Numbered from the stretch's first letter, positions 11,104 to 23,015 are shown. The stretch is DNA of 64,000 nucleotides from Floccularia luteovirens (GCA_009739215.1 VSJF01000008.1:1302001-1366000); one strand, 5' to 3'. Notes: a model not told the origin generated them from the letters alone. Numbers and translations are program-made.

Positions 11104-12561
11104 TCAAACTACTTCCGCTATAATTTTTCCACTGTATTATAATTCAGGTTTTTAAGTTTGTTAGATGTATTTATTAAGAGGAACAACCCACCTGTTGTTA
11201 TTAGCTGCCATTTCGCCATGGGCATCTTGTATTTCAGTCCAGGGGTACACCTGACATGTAAGTAGATGCTCAGTAAGAATAATCGGAATGTCCAAGGTGA
11301 CGAACTTTGTGGATATATGTCTTGATGGGACCATTGCCTTTCTCGCTTGTAATTTTGTCGAAAACCTCTTGTTTAAATCTATGCGTTTAATTAGACATCA
11401 ATTATGCAATGCATAAGAGGATACTGTATTACCGAGACATAAGGTCTGCCTGATACCGTAAGGTGCGCGAGCGAAGAGTAGACCCTTCAATGTGGAGGCG
11501 TTTGTATAAAAGGGGTGCTAAGTTTGCTGATTGTACAGTTGTGCCTGCATTTTGAGTTTTGGGTGAGTAAAAGGTATTGTATGATGAATGATTGATGAAC
11601 GCCTACCGCTCAGGAGAGACAACATCGTCATTCTTCCATCGCGAGCTAAAGAATCCAAGTTTTGATTCCAATGACTTTGGCCAACAAAATCAATTGCGAC
11701 TTCGACTCCCTTATTACCCGTGACTTTTTTTACAACAGCAGCAAAATCTTCTGTTTTGTAGTTTGCAGCGTGGGTCGCTCCATTTGGAAGACGCAATAGC
11801 CAATCGATCTTCTCTTGTGTAGATGTGGTAGCGATAACTGTGTTCCTGAGATGTGACATCGGTACCCTAGTATGCTGTGATAACATTGAAAGCATACGCG
11901 CCATATACCCGTGCAAGTTGTATTGCTGCAACCCCTACGCCAGATGCACCAGCATGCACGAGTACATCATCCCCCGGTTTCACACATCCGATTACTACGA
12001 GAGCCTGGAATGCTGTCGGAAGCACTGAGTTGCGAGTGAATAATGTATCAAAAGAGAATCACCTGTGAGGAACACCTCGGGAATGCTGGCTGCCTCAGCC
12101 CAAGATAAATGGCTCGGCTTCCTGATGAGATGGGTTTGCGAAACTGCGATGTATTCTGCATACGCCCCCTGAAAGCAATAATGTTTCTCAATACTAAGCA
12201 CTCGTTCAAGTAGTATACGTTAACTCACCCCACCAGCAAGCCCAAGAACCTCATCCCCAAGCGTCCATCCCGTCACATCCGAACCAATTTCAGTGATCGT
12301 CCCAGAAAACTCGACTCCCAAAATAGTTGAAGCTCCAGGAGGTGGCGGATACTTACCTTCGCGCTGTGAGATGTCCATACGGTTCAAGCCAAAAGCTTTG
12401 ATCTGACAATCTTGTTTCAATACAAATTAATTCAAAGGTTGTATGGAGAACTTATACACCTTGACGAGTACTTGGCCCGACTGAGGAGAAGGTGTTGGTG
12501 CCTCTCCGATGTAGAGGTTCTCGACTGGGCCCTGGTCATCCTTGATAAGTACAGCGCGCAT
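11104..12561 (-). CDS. NAD(P)H quinone oxidoreductase, MDR superfamily
   Basis: Nine exons (12460-12561, 12229-12402, 12063-12168, 11898-12024, 11607-11845, 11433-11544, 11306-11378, 11192-11250, 11104-11131) join in phase to 339 aa. The start [19 protein letters not shown] and the GroES-like fold with [13 protein letters not shown] are typical of the PIG3/TP53I3-like zinc-free quinone reductases. The Rossmann domain carries [16 protein letters not shown] (GxGxxG-like NADPH loop) and [12 protein letters not shown]. The C-terminus has [15 protein letters not shown] and ends [12 protein letters not shown]. It should reduce quinones or enones in the cytosol with NADPH. A decayed copy of exons 1-2 lies at 16.42-16.80 kb. 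Confidence 0.93.
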
Positions 12562-14159
12562 TTGTGGATTGAAAGGAAAGGAAAGGAGGTGTGGGATCGA
12601 AAAATAAGATATATTTCTAGTCCCGGCATCATCGAATAGGCAAAAACTGACGCAATCGCATTCGAGTTCCGGATTTTTTGTTCGTTTCAAGCTTGACGTG
12701 GGAAATTGTGCACGTGATAATTGGCATACACATTTTGTGTTCGTCTCAAGCTTGATGTGGGAAAAATGGTTCTGCTGAAGAAGTGTGTATACCCTCAGAC
12801 AATATGCTGTTTACTATATATCAGGGACGTAAGGCTATCCTTTCTGCATGACAAAACCTGCTATGGTTCATTGGGAAGAAGGTGAGGAAAAATTTAGTTT
12901 TTTTTTGTTTTTGTTTTGAGAATGTTAGTTGAGTGGTTTTGACTTGCCTTCAAAACCATTAATTTTATATTGTATCTGGTACATTAGTGTAAAAAAGGTA
13001 CAGATTGTGGAGAGGGGAGAGCAAAAGGCAGGAGGTTTGTTGGATAGGGAATATGTGTATATTAGAGAAGTGGGTACATTGTAACATATGATAGTATTGG
13101 TGTATGTCAAGTAATGTAGGTGATTATTTAGGGAACGTTTCGTTGAATGAATGTCGATTTTAAAGAGAACGAGTGGACAGAAATGCTCGCATTTGGTATA
13201 GATCGAAAGAGGATGTTGAGGAGAATTTATATGCAAATTTCCGAAAGGTAGCGTCAAGAAATGCAGTCTGTAGAGTGTTTACATTGCAAAATTTGAATTG
13301 TACATTGCTTAAAAATACTTTGATGCGTGTTTTGATGCGATCAGAAAAGCTGTGCTTGATTTGATTTCGCGTTATCGTAGTGAGTGTGGTGAGTATTGCG
13401 ACCGTGGGAAAATGCATTTTAACCTTCGGATTTCATGTTTTCTTCATTTCCTCTGTGATCCCTGCTGTGTACATTGTGGATCCGAGACGCTTCTAGTTGA
13501 TTGAAAGGTGTAGAATTTGATGCTAAAAGATTTGGACAAGTTTTGGGTGAGAAATGGTATATTTTCCTTCATGTCTTCGCATTTTTGACTGTCTTTTAGC
13601 AGATTTAAGTTGCTTTTGACAATTCTGATGTTTTTCTATGCTTGGATCAATTCGCATTTTATCCTGACTATGACTTGGTTGAATTAGTAAGTTATTATGG
13701 CACTGTTGATATGTTTTCATGCAGGAAAAAATCAATTTTAAAGCTCTGTTTACATACATAGTATTCCCTTGTCGTTATTGTCATTCTTCCTTTATCTTAG
13801 AATACAAATATGATTTTAATGAGGCCTTATGTGCATTACTTAGTCCCTTAATTAGCTGATCTACATCTTAAGTATTATGCAATCCAACTATGATATGAAT
13901 ATCCAAATGAGACAATTCCAAGATGCTTATTTTCAAGATTAAAAAAACGACTATATGTTTTGCTAAGTGTGTAACTAAAATTCTATGACCTAAATACCAT
14001 GCTATGAGTTTAGTAGATAATTGTAATATTCCAATAATGGACTCGGATATGCCATGCAAAGCAATGGCCCATACCCTCAAGTACTTTACATAATATTAGA
14101 ACTAGCTAGTAAGTGTTGCCTGCATCATGTAGACTCTAGAGCCTTCATTGAAAGAGCTC
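12562..14159. other. AT-rich intergenic region, no gene seen
   Basis: AT-rich with T-runs (12899-12916) and only random short frames. CACGTG occurs at 12711 in the oxidoreductase upstream region. The CpG-poor tract that continues to about 25 kb starts here. Confidence 0.5.
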
Positions 14160-14500
14160 AATTTCTTGATAATATCAGTTCTCATGTATATCCTCATCAA
14201 CTAATTCATCTATGGCTCCATCCAAGTTATCAATCACAAGAGCCAAAATTCTGCTTTTTGAAATTGGCTCATTTCTATTGCAAATGTTAAGTACAAGGCA
14301 AGATATGAAGACAGAAGTGATCACTGTACAGAATTGTGATGATAGTATAGTTTGGGAAGATGATGGCTTGAAAGTAGTTAGACCAAGGACGGAATGATCA
14401 GAAGGATGCCAAAGGCTTACAAACAGGAAGAGTGAAAAGATATTCAGCATGTCAGAGATGCTGATAATAAAGAAGTACACCACCCAGTCCCATTATTCCA
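14160..14500 (-). pseudogene. C-terminal fragment of a DUF6533-like membrane protein
   Basis: On the minus strand a frame reads QTILSSQFCTVITSVFISCLVLNI and later ALVIDNLDGAIDELVDED. It matches the last exon of the intact genes at 27.5-27.8 and 30.4-30.7 kb (SSQFCTSITSLLVSRLVLNI, ALVIGNPGGSMDELFDED). Nothing upstream continues the gene, so it is a truncated relic. Confidence 0.7.
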
Positions 14501-14819
14501 TCCTGCTTTAGGAACTATCAGAACTAATGCATATTGCTCGGGTGTCAGAAGCAGAAAAGATATCATTCCACAGTGATTCTGGATCATTGACCATGGTGCT
14601 CGTCATTCCCAGGTACTTTAATTAAACGAATCTGTATTCAAAGTTTGATGTTTAGATCTTCGTCTCTATTATTTCAATAACACATATCTAATCCATCACT
14701 ACATTCTTGAAGTTGATCAGATGAAAAATACATGACAGGGAGTTTCTCAAACTATGCATCTAGTGATATGCATCTGTCTTACCATACACACCATTATGAA
14801 ACCTACATATAAGTAAAGC

Positions 14820-16085
14820 ATGTTGAAACAGAATCTGGTTGTATTACCAGCTCCTGGTTTCGCCACTGCCAAGATGCTCAACCCTCAATCAACAGACGAC
14901 CAGGATCAACTCATTGCATTGTTTGTAGAGAGTGTATTTTATGGAATTTATCTTTCAACATTGCTTCCATGCATTTATGCACTGCTTGGGACTGATTCGG
15001 GTTCCTGGCACCCCTGTTCCAAGGTTGGCTGGTTGCTGCTGGTGGCGACACTTCTCCTTGTTGTTCTGGTACCTTGAATTTGGCTTTAGGTTTAGTCAGA
15101 GATATTCAAGGACTCGTGTTCAGGCAAGGTCCCGGCACTATAGAATAGCTAGGTCAAGATTGGGTGAACATTGTGAGGGTGTGTAATTAGCCAGCTCCCT
15201 TTGTGATCTTGTATATTTATACTATGTAAAGCTTTTATGCATGAATGTATTGACACTTGTTGCAGATGCCACCTTGGTATGTTAATCATTGTCTGTGGAT
15301 ATCTATTATATTCTCATGTGCCTCGATTCAGATATACTGTTGTTGGGTGGTCTGTAATAGATCCTTCTTGGTCATTTTGTTCCCAACACTCCTATGGCTC
15401 GTTGTTGCTGCATGCAGAGTTGTTCTCAGATATCTACAAGTAATTCTACAATCAGGCTTCCATGTATCAGAAGGTCTCCTGCAAACTCTTTTTACGGTAT
15501 GCTGGGTGGTTATTATTGTGTTGAACATTTATACAACTTGTGAGTTATGAAAAATATCACCCTCCACGTTCTGAAAGAAATGATTAGCTATGATCATTCA
15601 CTGGATATAGCATATCTACCGAGAAACCAGGGAACTAAAATTGAACCAATGCACCAGGCCCTCACGGAATAGTAGCCTGCAAGTGGTTATGCACATCATT
15701 ATAGAATCAGCATTGGCCTACACAACAACATCAGTTATCGTGTTTATCACACTAGTGACGAAAAGTGATTCTTTCTACATAACAACAGCAGTGGTACGTC
15801 TTCTGCTCTCATAACTAGTGCCTCATGGTATATGTACTTTACTCATAGGTCATTCAATTGATTGGAATAAATTTCAATCTTATAATTATTCGAACTACTG
15901 ATGAGCATAGAAAGGAAGAGGGGGGAATGGGGACGCGAAGATCCACTACTTTTGGATTTAATCATTCTACTTCAACGCATAGTAATACTAATAGCAGGGG
16001 GAATGATGGAAGTGATGTGACACTTGATGTCTGTGGAGAGAGAGGACAAGGACCAGAGGCACAATGTGATAGCGAACAAGAATGA
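14820..16085 (+). pseudogene. Broken copy of the multi-pass membrane protein
   Basis: It starts with the same residues as the 5767 gene (MLKQNLVVLPAPGFATAKM) but loses one T in a T-run after LLLVATLLLVV, so the frame stops a few codons later. Exon 2 and exon 4 carry further substitutions, while exon 3 and the last exon still read well (IYCCWVVCNRSFLVILF; LIGINFNLIIIRTTDE). It is not expected to make the protein. Confidence 0.88.
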
Positions 16086-16177
16086 TTTATTTATTTATTA
16101 TTATTTGATTTACAAATCTCGGTCCAGTGTACTGCACAAAATTTTGGAGGTATCCATCTTGATCGGGATTTCCCATT

Positions 16178-16418
16178 ATGTCTATTACACCACCCGAGAG
16201 CAATCTTAAAATGGCTCTTGTTGAGCTGAAATCTCAGCATCTTGCTCTTGGAATAACAAAAATTCACGCCCTGCTGCTTTCTACCCCTCCAGATTGGGCA
16301 GGAAGTGAAAAACGAATGCAGAAGATCTTGCAGAATGAAGGTCTCATTGTTGTATCACCTACATCAACTGGTCAAGACCAAGTGGCTGTGTATCCATCAT
16401 CGAGCTTGATACCACATC
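16178..16418 (+). pseudogene. 5' fragment of SET5
   Basis: An open frame reads MSITPPESNLKMALVEL ... KILQNEGLIVVSPTS, matching the first 80 residues of the intact SET5 at 4428. It is cut after YPSSSLIPH, where sequence from the oxidoreductase locus begins. It lacks the whole SET domain. Confidence 0.9.
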
Positions 16419-16800
16419 CAAACCAATTTCAGTGATTGTCCCAGAAATCTCAACTCCCAAAATAGTTGAAGCTCCAGGAGATGATGGATACTTACCTTCA
16501 CACTGTGTATGTCCTTACAATTCAAGCCAAAAGCTTTGACCTGACAATTGGGTTTCAATACAGGTTAATTCAAAATGCTACACAGAGAACTACACACCTT
16601 GACAAGTACTTGGCCAGACTGAGGAGAAGGTGTTGGTGCCTCTCCGATGTAGAGGTTCTCAACTAGACCCTAGTCTTCCACGATCAGTACAGTGCATGTT
16701 TGTGGATTGAAAGGAAAGGAAAGGAGGTGTGGAATCGAAATATAATATAATTTTAGTCCCGGCATCATTGAATGGGTGAAAACTAATGCAATTGCATTCA
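16419..16800 (-). pseudogene. 5' fragment of the quinone oxidoreductase
   Basis: Matches 12280-12665 (part of exon 2, intron 1, exon 1 and the upstream region) in the same orientation, but is fused directly to the SET5 fragment. Of about 19 CpG sites in the source stretch, about 16 are TpG or CpA here. The start codon region is lost (GCGCGCAT has become GTGCATGT). Confidence 0.88.
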
Positions 16801-16849
16801 AGTACTTTGTACTTTACATAATATAAGGACTAGTCTTAATTGAAAGAAT

Positions 16850-17230
16850 GCCATTTCTTGATAATATTAATCCTCATGTATATCCTCATCAACTAATTCA
16901 TCCATGGCTCCACCCAAGTTGCCAATCACAAGAGCCAAAATGCTCCTTTGATGCTCAGTGTTATATGGATCTGACTCATGACTGATGCGAATGTTGAGTA
17001 CAAGATGAGACACACAAGAGTGATGTGATCAATGTACAGAATTGTGATGATAATGCAATTTGGGATGACAATGGCTTTAAAGTAGTCAGACCCACTGGGT
17101 TCTCTTCAAGATGATACTGCTGTTCTTTTTGTCTGCTGTGATACCAGTGATGGAAACATTGCTGAGTAAGTCTTTGTAACTCTTTTATGGTAAATGGTTG
17201 AAGTGACATGGCAAAAAGACTATGCATCTA
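16850..17230 (-). pseudogene. Second C-terminal fragment of a DUF6533-like gene
   Basis: The minus strand reads QIALSSQFCTLITSLL and, closer to 16860, a stretch matching the ALVIGN..G.MDELVDED end of the intact genes. A frame change separates the two. Together with 14160-14500 this is another relic of the seven-helix family. Confidence 0.6.
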
Positions 17231-17439
17231 TTGTATGGCTGGGTTCTTGGTTATAAGTGCAATCTAGTACTTCATTGTAGGACATGACATGTGTCACATG
17301 TCACAGTCACATTAAGTCGTAGCAAACAGCAACTTCAATGTAGACTTAACAACAATAACAACATCACAATAAAACAATAATCATAACTACCTCATGTTCT
17401 AATAAACATTCCCTTCTCATATTTAATATTCTCCATTCA

Positions 17440-18040
17440 ATTCCTGTCTAGTTGCTATATTCATAAGTGGGTGTCATCTTACAGTACTGTGGTTCTTAAT
17501 ATCTCTTAATATAGATGGGCGTTACCACTACCATGGTCCCTAATTTCTCCAAGTAAAGAATCAAAGGAAGTCCAGAATTAGAAATATTTTGTGAGGTACT
17601 TGATATTACATTGTAGAGGAGCTGAAACTGTCACGAAGCAACATCAGATGTTTTCGCCTAAAACCTTCATCAGATCAAGATGTTGGAGACTTGAATCAAC
17701 TTCTTTTACAGCAAACAATCTATGAGTAATTTTTTCTGTCAAGGCAGTAATTCGCAATTACCTCAACTTCATGTGGTCCTTCTTCTCAGATCCCTCCACC
17801 CATGTATTCCGCAAGCTGTTCTATTTACAAACTTGATACACAAGTGAACCCTTGTTGTGATAATCACATTCATTCACAGTATATTTAAGATTCAAGAACA
17901 AACTGAAGAATCATCGTCCCCTTACTTATTGATGGCAATTCAAGTCCCCAACAGCTAACATGGTGTGAGTGCATTCTTTCTTGATTTGGTCAGTATGACT
18001 GAACGATTGGCTCCCATGACCTGGGATTACTGCTGCAATA
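17440..18040 (+). repeat. Decayed copy of the upstream module of DUF6533-like genes
   Basis: It resembles 28790-29340, the region just upstream of the intact gene at 29.3-30.7 kb, and 37430-38070. Shared blocks include GTTACCACTACCA, a TCAAGATGTTGGAGACTT-like stretch, CAGCTTCTTTTACA-like sequence, and the end block CAGTATGACT. No gene body follows here. Confidence 0.55.
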
Positions 18041-21000
18041 AAATATAAAAAATATATACATTTCCATAGTTCTAATAAATACACAAGTTTCTTTATTCTC
18101 TCTTCATCTTCTCTCTAAACTTCCTCATCCCGAACCTTATGACTTTCCCCATTACTGGATACAATGGTATCTACCATGATTGGGGCTGAAGGCCATCGTA
18201 CACTAGCAGTCGTATTCCAAGCAAATGTGTCCCTGTGATTGACAAAATCCCTGTTGTTCAACAATGTCATGAATGAATTACTGTAACTATCCAAAGATAT
18301 TAATTTACAACAGCTTCCAAATAATGAGGTTGAATTACAGTTTCCCAAGGATATAGCCACTTTCACAGTTGCTTTAATAAAGTATTGCTAGAATGACAGC
18401 TGAGTACTCATGGACACAAGAAAAAGTTCTTATTCTAAAGTTCCAAAATGTCAAAAAAAAATTGATAACAGATAAATAATGTAGACATACAGGAGGCACG
18501 AGCCCGGGAGTCACAATAAAAATGACTTCGAGGAGAGAAACAAAAGCTATTATGACTATTGGTAAGTTCAATTATTTCCATGTTATAACAAGACATACCA
18601 GTTACTGAATTTGTTTCAATGCATAATCTAACAATCTGCACTATAATGGTATTTTCCACAAGGTGATATGGAGATTCATCCTTTTTCTTCAGAAGCTTTA
18701 ATATATTTCTTGTATCAAAAACTAGCGACATAAGGATAGAAAAACATTACTTACCCGGAATGTCAGTATTAGTGTGATCAACACATTGGCAGTAGTGCTT
18801 CCCATGCCCCAAAGCTACAGTGAACAATTATAGTTTTTGGCTTTGAATTTGAAGGAAAATGCACAATTGTGAAGAGTTTGTTTTTCTAGTTCCAATCCAA
18901 AAAAAGTCCAGTCTGTGCACTCTGGCCGATGCCATGTGAAGATACTCTGGCGAAGACCAGCTTTATCATACACCACTCACTATTATTGAAGAACCCATCC
19001 CATTTACTAGCTGGACAAATGACACCTGAGAAATAATGAGTCTGATAATAGCTTATTATAGATGAAACTAAAACCCACCAGTATGATAACCGTGCAGGTC
19101 TTGTAGCTACGAGTTACACACCATATCCTCTAGCTATATACTCCATGGGATGTAAATGCAATGATAGCACTCATGAGCAGTGAGTCAATATTAGAAAGGT
19201 GGACCGTATTAAGCTTTGTGAAATCTCCGAATCCAGACCCAAACTAGTAAAACGCATCTGCAAGTGACATGGCAGTTTGCACTGACTCTAGAGCAAATAA
19301 AAAGTGCACTTGTGATAGGTTTGTATGACTAACTCATAGTATTAGACAACAAAGAGATAAATACCAAGTACTTTGATCCATGTTTTATCAGTTTTATAAC
19401 GAATGCAATATATATCTGGGTAATTGTGAGTATCACCCAAATGTATATGTCACGAAAAACTGTTCATAGTACTGGACAACCAATGTGCCATAGAACAATG
19501 AGTTGAGGTTGATACCGATTAACTGGTGTGATCAAATCTATACATCATGTGAAACTAGAACATGGTTCAAGTGACTCACAGGTGGACCAGACCTAAACGA
19601 GAAGTACTATCAGTAAAGTGAAGAGCCTAGAATTGTAGGCAATGTACCTTATTGCAATATTGCTAGGAATATTAGATGAGGCTTCCAGAGTTGCCATATT
19701 GCAGGGTTGAAAATGGTGGTTGGGAATGTCAAGCCTAAAACCCTACTGTATAAAAAGCCCTGGTCAACATCATAGCAGCTGCCAGGCATCATTGATGAAG
19801 AGATGGTATATGCATTCTATGGTGACAGCTGATCATTCGTTCTTGATGAGAAAATGGTTATTATTCTCATCACCTCTGCTTCTGATACTACAGGTGATTA
19901 CTAGAGCAATCAACCCAGTAATGCCAGATGGCCCAGGAAATAACAGACTATCTTCATCAAGGCAATGGGTGTTTAGATCTGTGGAAATAGAATATTAGTA
20001 TGTTGTGGGGATGTCATCCAGAGCTTTTCATGGAGTATTCTAATTTCTATCCATCAAATCAATATTATGCAGCTCCAACCTACTGTATGTTTCATTGCTT
20101 TACGAGTGCCAAAACAAGAAAGACCTAGTTTCTTCTTCTATAAGTGGGTCAGATAAATATAAGCACAAATCAATCATGGAGCCCATTATCTAACTCCCAC
20201 AGGATCTGGGACTAATACCTGCTGAAAGATCCAATGGTCTTTTTTATTAGTTCCTATTAGCGGGATAGTTCAGTAATACTATAAGATCATTTCAAGTTGA
20301 CATTCAGAAGGCTGAGCTAGCATGGATTATAAGTTTTTTTCAATCATAATATAACACTGCCATTTCGACAGGAGTTATAAAGCATTAAGCAGGATTGGAT
20401 CCTGTATTCCCAATACCATTTGTGTAATCCAATCTCGGGATCCTGGGATCTTACTCAGGAGAATTAACTAGAGAAGTTGGTTTACTTTGCCTCCATACTC
20501 CTAGTACACGTGAGCACTTTTTGTATGGTAGAACTTGTCTGTACAGGTTTTCCTGTGTTGAATTTTTAGCAACTGCCCTCACATGTTTTTCATGCGGTTC
20601 ATTACCCAGTGCTGTCAATGAGTAGACAGGAATCTGCACAATCTTGAACCACTTTATGACTTGTAGAATAACTTGTAGAAAATCTATCAAAAACTTTGTA
20701 GGTTAGTAAAATGAAGCTAGTGTGAAAAGAGAAGAAATTTACCTCCTAGTTCTCCAACTAAATTCTCACAGGAAGTTGTTAGTCTATTCCTGACAAAATG
20801 CTGGTATATCCATACTTGTCTCACCACCATCATTAAATACTCTCATGTAATTTGGACCTTGCCAGATTTGAAGTGGCTTCAAATCAAAATGAAGCTTGGA
20901 CTTGCACTAAGTATTAATCAATCAAAACTGAAGTATTTCAAATAGAAAATTAAAATTTAGAACTTGTTTGAAATAGCTGCTTTGTCTAGTTTAAAAATGC

Positions 21001-21355
21001 AAAAGCGATGCAACTATACATAAGTTATATATACCAGAAACGATTGATGTAAATGTTTTTCCACTTGAAATGTTATATTCCAGACAGATACTATAAACTC
21101 ATCAGATCATATGGAGTGTAGTCATCTGCTATTTTATTATTCTATTAAAGAGGCACCATCCAGTCATATCATTGTCACCATCTTGATCAGTGGGTAAACT
21201 TAAATCAGGAGCATTGATTACAGTAAGTGGCATTTTTAGCTCATGTTTGACAGTCGCTTTCTGGTCTTGATTAAAAAAGTATCAGTTAATGAGCATGGTC
21301 ATGAACGATTTGCTGTTAGGCCTGTATGTAACTGAATAAATAGACATTTTGTTCA
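18041..21355. other. Gene-free AT-rich relic tract
   Basis: No splice-consistent gene found on either strand. A stretch at about 19950-20060 (TGGGTGTTTAGATCTGTGG...) recurs decayed at about 24105-24200 in the same orientation, showing dispersed repeats. CpG is scarce. The tract looks like old mobile or duplicated DNA without recognisable coding capacity. Confidence 0.5.
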
Positions 21356-21420
21356 ATACATCAGCAAATCCTGGTTTTAGTCCGACTTGAGCTATAGTAA
21401 GCCATAGCATCTGTAGTGAT

Positions 21421-21800
21421 CCATAGTAATCCATAGTGATTCATAGATTTTGGTCATTTTTCATAGTGACCTATAGTGACCCATAGATTTTGGCTATTTT
21501 CCATAGTAACCCATAGTAGTCCATAGATTTCAGTCATTTTCCATAGCAACCCATAGTGACCCATAGTAGTCCATAGATGTTGGTTATTTTCCATAGTGTC
21601 TCATAGATTTTGGCTATTTTCCATAGTGACCTATAGTGGCTCATAGATGTCAATCATTTTCATAGTAATCCATAGTAACCCATAGTAACCCATAGTATTC
21701 ATAGTATTCCATAGTAACCCATAGTATCCATAGTATTCCATAGTGATCCATAGTATTCCATAGTAACTCATAGTAGTCCATAGATATTAATCATTTCCAT
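21421..21800 (+). repeat. 10-bp phased CCATAGTRAC array
   Basis: From 21421 to 21660 the sequence falls into consecutive 10-mers, mostly variants of CCATAGTGAC. The pair CCATAGATTT TGGTCATTTT returns every 40-60 bp as a higher-order unit. After 21661 the register slips to 8-11 bp units. It is not coding. Confidence 0.9.
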
Positions 21801-21832
21801 AGTATTCTATAGATGCTATATAAATTTGTATA

Positions 21833-21932
21833 TTAGAAAAAAAAAATTTTTTGAAGTTCAAATTTCGACTTCAGCAAAGTCACGTGACCTGTGGCTGATG
21901 TGGCATACTTCGAACTTCAACTTTTTTTTTTG
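21833..21932. repeat. Internal inverted repeat with GTCACGTGAC at its centre
   Basis: A-run plus TTTTTTGAAGTTCAAATTTCG on the left pairs imperfectly with CGAACTTCAACTTTTTTTTT on the right. The perfect 10-bp palindrome GTCACGTGAC lies at 21879-21888 between them; its core is a bHLH E-box. Confidence 0.6.
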
Positions 21933-22129
21933 CTTCAAAGTTTTCAACCTTCATCTTTGTAAGTCATTCTTTCCTTCTTTTCTTTTACTGACATTCTTTT
22001 TCTAGATTCATTCCATTGTCATACATCTTTGCCATATCTGCTCATTGTCAGGACCTAGGAATGGAAGGAGTTGAGGAGATGTGATAGCTTAGGCATTTGG
22101 TATATTTTGTGTCTACTTTTTTCCTCTTT

Positions 22130-22570
22130 TTTTTTTATGTTTTCAACTTTTTCCCTTATATGTCCGACTTTTTCCTTCTTTTTTTATATATTTCCTCTCT
22201 TTCTAGTTATGTTTTCAATTCCTCTTCTCTTGTTTCATATGTTTCCGACTTTTTTCCTTGTTTTTTCATATGTTTTAAACTTTTTTCTTTCTTTCTATAT
22301 GTTTCCGACTTTTTTTGCCTTTTTTGGTATGTTTCCAACCTTTTCCTTTTTTGTCATGTTTCTGACTTCTTCTGTCTTTTCAGTTATGTTTTCCGACTTG
22401 ATATGTTTTTTTTCCAACTTGGTATGTTTTTTTTTTTTCTATGTTTTTTTTCAACTTTTTTTATGTTTTTTTATGTTTTTTTTCCAACTTTTTTATGTTT
22501 TTTTTCGACTTTTTATGTTTTTTTTTCCAACTTTTTATATTTTTTTGTCCAACTTTTTTTGTCTTTTTTT
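22130..22570 (+). repeat. T-rich minisatellite
   Basis: Repeats of about 20-35 bp built as TATGTTTCCGACTTTTTT or TATGTTTTTTTTCCAACTT. The strand is almost pure pyrimidine apart from the ATG and GAC/AAC positions. Long open frames exist only because the tract has few stop codons. Confidence 0.85.
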
Positions 22571-22680
22571 TATTTCTTCTATGTAGTATTATATAGTAGT
22601 ATGTAGTAATTGTAGTAGTAAAAATAAAATGAATATAATAAAATAAATAATTTAATAAAGTATATATACTATTATAGTAG

Positions 22681-23000
22681 TACTATGGAGCACTCCATAG
22701 TGCTCCATAGTGCTTCATAGTGCTACAGGAGTGCTATGGAGTGCTCTGGAGTTGGGAACCCATGCTATGGATACTATAGACACTATGGCTTACTATGGAT
22801 TACTATACAAATATCTATAGAGCATTATGGAGTACTATGGAGCACTATATAGATGTCTATTCATCTATGGAGCACTACAGAAATGCTTATGTATCTATGG
22901 AGCACTATGGAGTGCTACTGGAGTGCTCTGGAGTTGGAAACCCATGCTATAGGCACTATGGCACTATGGAGTGCTCCATAGTGCTCCATAGTTGACCCAA
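22681..23000 (-). repeat. CTATGGAGCA array, inverted relative to the first array
   Basis: Units such as CTATGGAGCACTATGGAGTG repeat with a 10-bp period. CTATGG is the reverse complement of the CCATAG unit at 21.4 kb. A block with GTGCTCTGGAGTTGG and AACCCATGCTAT occurs twice, near 22746 and 22923. Confidence 0.88.
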
Positions 23001-23015
23001 GGTTTGCTGATGTAT

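Larger units (their letters stand above)
14520..16418 (+). repeat. Inverted, decayed duplicate of the 4.2-6.1 kb segment
   Basis: Reading 14520 to 16418 matches the reverse complement of about 6090 to 4190 almost continuously: intergenic part, all five membrane-protein exons and introns, and the first 240 nt of SET5. Differences are mostly transitions at CpG. The two copies are about 8.4 kb apart in opposite orientation. The intact genes in the 4-6 kb copy show that it is the source. Confidence 0.9.
21356..23015. mobile_element. Non-autonomous terminal-inverted-repeat element packed with phased repeats
   Basis: The left end reads ATACATCAGCAAATCCTGG (from 21356) and the right end, read on the minus strand from 23015, ATACATCAGCAAACCTTGG; 17 of 19 bases match. 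Taking CATCAGCAAA as the terminus leaves TA on both outer sides, compatible with a TA target duplication. Inside are a CCATAG array, a central inverted repeat with a GTCACGTGAC palindrome, a T-rich array and a CTATGG array in opposite orientation. No transposase is encoded, so it is probably a deletion derivative moved in trans. Elements with dense subterminal repeats are known among fungal DNA transposons; the family is not assignable by eye. Confidence 0.65.

Noticed and set aside
19720..19998. 92-aa plus-strand frame in the CpG-poor island
   Set aside because: Part of a dispersed decayed repeat; no motif, and the second copy at 24.1 kb is not open.
21421..21800. CRISPR-like array
   Set aside because: Units are 10 bp without unique spacers, in a eukaryotic genome; a minisatellite.
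22071..22606. Two overlapping open frames of about 170 aa rich in Phe
   Set aside because: They arise from the T-rich minisatellite, which has few stop codons. No splice structure, motif or codon bias.
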